This document shows positions 6,133 through 9,345 of a stretch of 9,345 bases of DNA, piece after piece. Position 1 is the stretch's first letter. Each line of letters starts with the position of its first letter. The stretch is from Streptosporangiaceae bacterium (lineage in GTDB: Bacteria > Actinomycetota > Actinomycetes > Streptosporangiales > Streptosporangiaceae). The position numbers were made by a program, and so were the translations under genes. Where the stretch lies: assembly GCA_030041195.1 (NCBI GenBank), contig JASHOI010000448.1:1-9345 (forward strand). Direction: 5' to 3'. Below the pieces are notes generated by a model that was given only the letters and a program-made list of their open reading frames with translations, was not told the DNA's origin and ran no database searches.

Positions 6133-6397
6133 TGCGCCTCATTACGCGGCGTTCTGCTGGGCTTGCCGGTTTCCCGTGATGCTATGCACCGAGGTGGGTC
6201 TTTTGCGACGCATCAGCATTCGCGGTGGATGATCGAGTTATGACGGATGAGGGTGATACAAGCGGAGTGACCGAGAGCCGCGGCATCCCCGAGTCGCCGG
6301 CTGGCAGCACCCGGCATCGCCGCCGCTGGCTGGGACGGTGGATGATGAACCGGTAACCGCGGCAGATTTCGGCCACCGACTCGACGAGGAGACGGAC

Positions 6398-8089
6398 ATG
6401 AGCGCGGCACCCCCATCCGGCCGGCAGGCTGCCGGGCCCCGCCCGGTCCGCGCGCCCCGTGGCACCTCCCTGACGTGCAAGGGGTGGCCGCAGGAGGCGG
6501 CCATGCGGATGCTGATGAACAACCTCGACCCGGAGGTGGCCGAGCATCCGGACGAGCTCATCGTGTACGGCGGATCCGGCCGCGCGGCCCGCAGCTGGGA
6601 CGCGTTCGACGGGATCGTCGCTTCGCTGCGGGACCTGGAGGCGGACGAGACCCTGCTGGTCCAGTCCGGCAAGCCGGTCGGGGTGTTCCGCACCCACGAG
6701 TGGGCGCCGCGGGTGCTGCTCGCCAACTCGAACCTGGTGCCGCAGTGGGCCACCTGGGAGGAATTCCGCAGGCTCGAGGCTGCCGGGCTGACCATGTTCG
6801 GCCAGATGACCGCCGGCTCCTGGATCTACATCGGCACCCAGGGCATCCTGCAGGGCACCTACGAGACGTTCGCAGCGGTGGCCACCAAGCGGTTCGGAGG
6901 GTCGCTGGCCGGGACCATCACGCTCACCGCGGGCCTCGGCGGGATGGGCGGCGCGCAGCCGCTCGCGATCACGATGAACGGCGGCGTCGCGATCTGCATC
7001 GACTGCGACCCGTCCCGGATCGCCCGCCGGATCGAGCACGGCTACCTCGACGTCGCCGCCGACGACGTCGACGACGCGGTGCGTCGGGCGGTCGCCGCGC
7101 GAGACGCGGCCCAGCCGCTGTCGATCGGGCTGCTCGGCAACGCGGCCGAGGTCGTGCCGCAGCTGCTCAGGATGGGCGCCCCGATCGACGTCGTCACCGA
7201 CCAGACCTCGGCGCACGACCCACTGACCTACCTGCCGCGCGGCGTCCCCTTCGAGGACATGGCCGCGCTGCGGGCCGAGGATCCGGCCGGGTTCACCGCC
7301 CGGGCGCGGGAATCGATGGCCGAGCACGTGGCGGCGATGGTCGGCTTCCAGGACGCGGGCGCCGAGGTGTTCGACTACGGCAACTCGATCCGCGGTGAGG
7401 CACAACTGGCCGGTTACGAGCGGGCGTTCGAGTTCCCCGGGTTCGTCCCCGCCTACATCAGGCCGCTGTTCTGCGAGGGCAGGGGCCCGTTCCGGTGGGC
7501 CGCGCTGTCCGGCGATCCCAAGGACATCGCGGTGACCGACGCGGCCATCCTGGACCTGTTTCCCGGCAACGAGGCCCTGGCCAGGTGGATCCGGATGGCG
7601 GGGGAGAAGGTGCACTTCCAGGGGCTGCCGGCCCGGATCTGCTGGCTCGGCTACGGCGAGCGGAACCTGGCCGGGCTCCGCTTCAACGAGCTCGCGGCGC
7701 GCGGCGAGGTGCAGGCGCCGATCGTGCTCGGCCGTGACCACCTGGACTGCGGCTCGGTCGCCTCGCCGTACCGCGAGACCGAGGCCATGGCCGACGGCTC
7801 CGACGCGATCGCCGACTGGCCGCTGCTGAACGCGCTGGTGAACACCTCGTCGGGCGCGTCCTGGGTGAGCATCCACCACGGCGGCGGCGTCGGCATCGGC
7901 CGGTCCATCCACGCGGGCCAGGTCTGCGTGGCCGACGGCACGCCGCTGGCGGCGCAGAAGCTGGAGCGGGTGCTGACCAACGACCCGGGCATGGGCGTGA
8001 TCAGGCACGCCGACGCCGGCTACGACCGGGCCACCGAGGTCGCCGCCGAGCGCGGCGTCCGCCTCCCGATGTCCGGTTCGGCCCAGTGA
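6398..8089 (+). CDS. hutU: Urocanate hydratase (urocanase)
   Basis: A 543-residue cytoplasmic enzyme that converts urocanate to 4-imidazolone-5-propionate, the second step of histidine degradation, with tightly bound NAD+. ATG at 6398 is chosen because GAGGAG lies six bases upstream; an in-frame GTG at 6338 has no ribosome binding site and would add 20 residues not expected in the family. The urocanase signature [12 protein letters not shown] is complete at 407-418, with Cys415 matching the conserved active-site cysteine (Cys410 in the Pseudomonas enzyme). The glycine-rich NAD-binding stretch G-L-G-G-M-G-G-A-Q is at 179-187, and [14 protein letters not shown] and the C-terminal [11 protein letters not shown] are also intact. 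N-terminal landmarks include L-T-C-K-G-W near 26-31 and [10 protein letters not shown]. Length and motifs are those of a full, functional urocanase. It is divergent from the PASTA operon and leads an M20 hydrolase on the same strand. Confidence 0.97.
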   Translation: MSAAPPSGRQAAGPRPVRAPRGTSLTCKGWPQEAAMRMLMNNLDPEVAEHPDELIVYGGSGRAARSWDAFDGIVASLRDLEADETLLVQSGKPVGVFRTHEWAPRVLLANSNLVPQWATWEEFRRLEAAGLTMFGQMTAGSWIYIGTQGILQGTYETFAAVATKRFGGSLAGTITLTAGLGGMGGAQPLAITMNGGVAICIDCDPSRIARRIEHGYLDVAADDVDDAVRRAVAARDAAQPLSIGLLGNAAEVVPQLLRMGAPIDVVTDQTSAHDPLTYLPRGVPFEDMAALRAEDPAGFTARARESMAEHVAAMVGFQDAGAEVFDYGNSIRGEAQLAGYERAFEFPGFVPAYIRPLFCEGRGPFRWAALSGDPKDIAVTDAAILDLFPGNEALARWIRMAGEKVHFQGLPARICWLGYGERNLAGLRFNELAARGEVQAPIVLGRDHLDCGSVASPYRETEAMADGSDAIADWPLLNALVNTSSGASWVSIHHGGGVGIGRSIHAGQVCVADGTPLAAQKLERVLTNDPGMGVIRHADAGYDRATEVAAERGVRLPMSGSAQ

Positions 8090-8099
8090 GCGAGCCCGA

Positions 8100-8158
8100 T
8101 TCCATGATCTTGGTGGATTTCGACCGAATACGCGTCTTTTTCCACCCAGATCATGGAA
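8100..8158. repeat. 18-bp inverted repeat (long hairpin) after hutU
   Basis: TTCCATGATCTTGGTGGA (8100-8117) is the reverse complement of TCCACCCAGATCATGGAA (8141-8158) except for one position, which can pair as a G-U wobble in one transcript. The loop is 23 bases (8118-8140). It begins 10 bases after the hutU TGA. The sequence is far more AT-rich than its surroundings and no T-tract of note follows the right arm. It could act as a transcript-stabilising or partial-termination hairpin between hutU and the next gene, a large operator, or a copy of a dispersed palindromic element. The rest of the gap (8159-8266) shows no gene or clear motif. Confidence 0.8.
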
Positions 8159-8266
8159 ACCCCTGCCCGGATCCCGGTTACGGACACGATGAGCGGGCCG
8201 AAAGGCGCCAGAGGGTCAACCGGAAAGGCATTACGGACTGGCGGGCCACGCATGCCGGAGACCACG

Positions 8267-9345
8267 ATGGGTTTTGCTGAGCTGTGGGAGTCGTTGCTGC
8301 CCATTGGGCGCGACCCGGAAACGGGCGGGTACCGGCGCTACTCGTTCACCGCGGCGGACATGGCCTGCCGCGAATGGTTCGCCGGTGCCGCGGCGGAGCG
8401 CGACATGCCCGCCAGCACCGACCGCGACGGCAACCTCTGGGCCTGGTGGGACGTGCCGCCTGGGCCGGGCAGGGCGCCCGGGCCGGATGGGGCGAGTGCG
8501 CTAGGAGAGTTGGGTGGTGCGGATGGGGCGGGTGAGCCGAGTGGGGTGTCGGCTGACTCCGGCGCCGTCGTCACCGGGAGCCACCTCGACTCGGTGCCGG
8601 ACGGTGGTGCCTACGACGGGCCGCTGGGCGTCGTGTCCGCGTTCGCGGCGATCGACCGGCTCCGGGAGCAGGGGTTCACCCCGGCCCGGCCGGTCGCGGT
8701 CGCCGCGTTCTGCGAGGAGGAGGGCGGCCGGTTCGGCCTGGCCTGCCTGGGCAGCCGCCTGCTCACCGGCGCGGTGCAGCCCGCGGCGGCGCGCGCGCTC
8801 ACCGACGGTGACGGAGTGACGCTGGCCGAGGCCATGGCCGGCGCCGGGCTCGACCCGGGCAAGCTCGGGGCCGACGAGGACCTGCTGGCCAGCGTCGGCG
8901 CGTTCGTCGAGCTGCACATCGAGCAGGGCAGCGCGCTCGACGGGCTCGGCGCGGCGGTAGGGATCGCCGAGGGCATCTGGCCGCACGGCCGCTGGCGGCT
9001 GGATTTCACCGGCCGGGCCGACCACGCGGGCACCACCCGGCTGGCCGACCGCAGGGATCCGATGCTGCCGTACGCGGCCACGGTGCTCGAGGCCAGGCAG
9101 GCGGCGTCCGCGTACGGCGCGCTGGCCACGTTCGGGAAGGTCACCGCGGAGCCGGGCGCCGCCAACGCGATCAGCTCCGCGGTCCGCGCCTGGCTGGACG
9201 CCCGGGCGCCGGACCAGGGCGCGCTCGACCACCTGGTCGGCCAGATCGAGGCCGCCGCGCGGCGGGCGGCCGACGCCCAGCGGGTCGAGGTCAGCGTGCG
9301 CCGCGAGTCGTTCACGCCCCCGGTGGAGTTCGACCCGGCGCTGCG
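8267..9345 (+). CDS. M20-family allantoate amidohydrolase / N-carbamoyl-amino-acid hydrolase-like enzyme, 3' end outside window
   Basis: The frame runs off the window edge after 359 codons, so the C-terminal part is missing. Two in-frame ATGs exist (8252 and 8267); 8267 has GGAG at 8257-8260 six bases upstream and is preferred. The protein is a two-metal amidohydrolase. Visible M20 landmarks are G-S-H106-L-D108-S-V-P-D-G-G-A-Y-D117-G-P-L-G (metal ligands), C-E150-E-E-G-G-R-F (catalytic and metal glutamates), E-L-H217-I-E-Q-G (metal ligand) and H253-A-G-T-T-R-L-A-D-R-R-D-P (substrate and dimer region). The N-terminus, W-E-S-L-L-P-I-G-R-D-P-E-T-G-G-Y-R-R, is the form seen in actinobacterial 'allantoate amidohydrolases' found in histidine-utilisation loci. 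Next to hutU it may hydrolyse a downstream intermediate such as N-formylglutamate; that is inference, and allantoate or N-carbamoyl amino acids remain possible. Residues 66-98 form an odd Gly/Ala/Pro-rich insertion. The spacing to hutU is 177 bases and includes an inverted repeat, so it could be co-transcribed or separately controlled. Confidence 0.9.
   Translation, partial: MGFAELWESLLPIGRDPETGGYRRYSFTAADMACREWFAGAAAERDMPASTDRDGNLWAWWDVPPGPGRAPGPDGASALGELGGADGAGEPSGVSADSGAVVTGSHLDSVPDGGAYDGPLGVVSAFAAIDRLREQGFTPARPVAVAAFCEEEGGRFGLACLGSRLLTGAVQPAAARALTDGDGVTLAEAMAGAGLDPGKLGADEDLLASVGAFVELHIEQGSALDGLGAAVGIAEGIWPHGRWRLDFTGRADHAGTTRLADRRDPMLPYAATVLEARQAASAYGALATFGKVTAEPGAANAISSAVRAWLDARAPDQGALDHLVGQIEAAARRAADAQRVEVSVRRESFTPPVEFDPAL

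Larger units (their letters stand above)
6034..6397. other. Divergent intergenic region between the PASTA operon and hutU
   Basis: These 364 bases hold no convincing gene. The left part (6061-6135) is notably richer in A and T than the rest of the window. It carries the Shine-Dalgarno of the PASTA gene (6042-6048), a possible minus-strand promoter (6080-6109) and a dyad (6111-6132). On the hutU side (6181-6397) the only clear signal is the hutU ribosome binding site GAGGAG at 6386-6391, six bases before the ATG. A very weak plus-strand promoter candidate is TTGCGA (6203-6208) with GTGGAT (6225-6230), 16 bases apart; I would not rely on it. A 38-codon reading frame at 6240-6356 lacks support. 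Confidence 0.6.

Noticed and set aside
6240..6356. 38-codon ORF upstream of hutU (possible leader peptide)
   Set aside because: There is no convincing ribosome binding site at a normal distance, no histidine-rich stretch or attenuator-like hairpins, and it ends 41 bases before hutU without coupling.
6182..8008. 608-codon open frame on the minus strand opposite hutU
   Set aside because: It lies wholly opposite a clear urocanase with complete signature motifs. Its translation is Arg/Gly/Ala/Pro-rich without any recognisable domain, as expected for an antisense frame in GC-rich DNA.
8174..8223. CCGGTT...AACCGG inverted repeat between hutU and the M20 gene
   Set aside because: Six-base arms with a 38-base loop are expected by chance in GC-rich DNA.
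8501..9232. 243-codon minus-strand frame opposite the M20 gene
   Set aside because: The plus-strand frame carries all M20 metal-binding motifs in order. The minus-strand product is a low-complexity Arg/Gly/Ala sequence without known motifs.

Overview
The window reads as chromosomal DNA of a GC-rich, probably filamentous actinomycete. Codon third positions are almost all G or C. Shine-Dalgarno sites are of the GGAGG type, and the gene families seen (EACC1, large nSTAND-WD40 proteins, PASTA proteins, an allantoate amidohydrolase-like M20 enzyme next to urocanase) are typical of Streptomyces/Streptosporangium-like bacteria. Nothing in the sequence fixes the genus.

Layout. (1) 1-198, plus strand: the last 65 codons of an iron-containing alcohol dehydrogenase family protein. 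A U-less hairpin at 208-228 separates it from the convergent genes that follow. (2) 230-6033, minus strand: a tight three-gene operon, transcribed from right to left. First is a membrane-anchored protein with three PASTA domains (5011-6033). Nine bases later comes a 1446-residue caspase-like protease fused to an nSTAND NTPase, a transmembrane helix and a 13-motif WD40 propeller region (661-5001). Last is a small membrane protein of the EACC1 type (230-664), whose ATG overlaps the stop of the big gene (ATGA). (3) 6034-6397: a divergent intergenic region with a candidate promoter and a dyad for the minus-strand operon. (4) 6398-8089, plus strand: urocanate hydratase (hutU). (5) 8090-8266: a gap holding an 18-bp inverted repeat. 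(6) 8267 to the window end, plus strand: an M20-family allantoate amidohydrolase / N-carbamoyl-amino-acid hydrolase-like enzyme, cut by the window edge and probably part of the histidine utilisation operon.

The part worth attention is the minus-strand operon. Caspase-nSTAND-WD40 proteins paired with EACC1 fit the NTP-dependent biological-conflict / programmed-cell-death systems described for multicellular bacteria. Here a PASTA protein is made first from the same transcript. The predicted topology (PASTA domains and WD40 propeller outside; NTPase and protease inside) suggests a working model: an envelope or peptidoglycan-fragment signal is sensed outside and switches on an internal caspase. 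That model is inference. The domain calls are well supported by motifs. Two of the three PASTA domains are a 98% identical 201-bp tandem duplication, so the sensor region appears to be changing recently.

The plus-strand genes are metabolic. HutU hydrates urocanate to imidazolonepropionate. The M20 enzyme beside it may act on a later intermediate such as N-formylglutamate, which is also inference.
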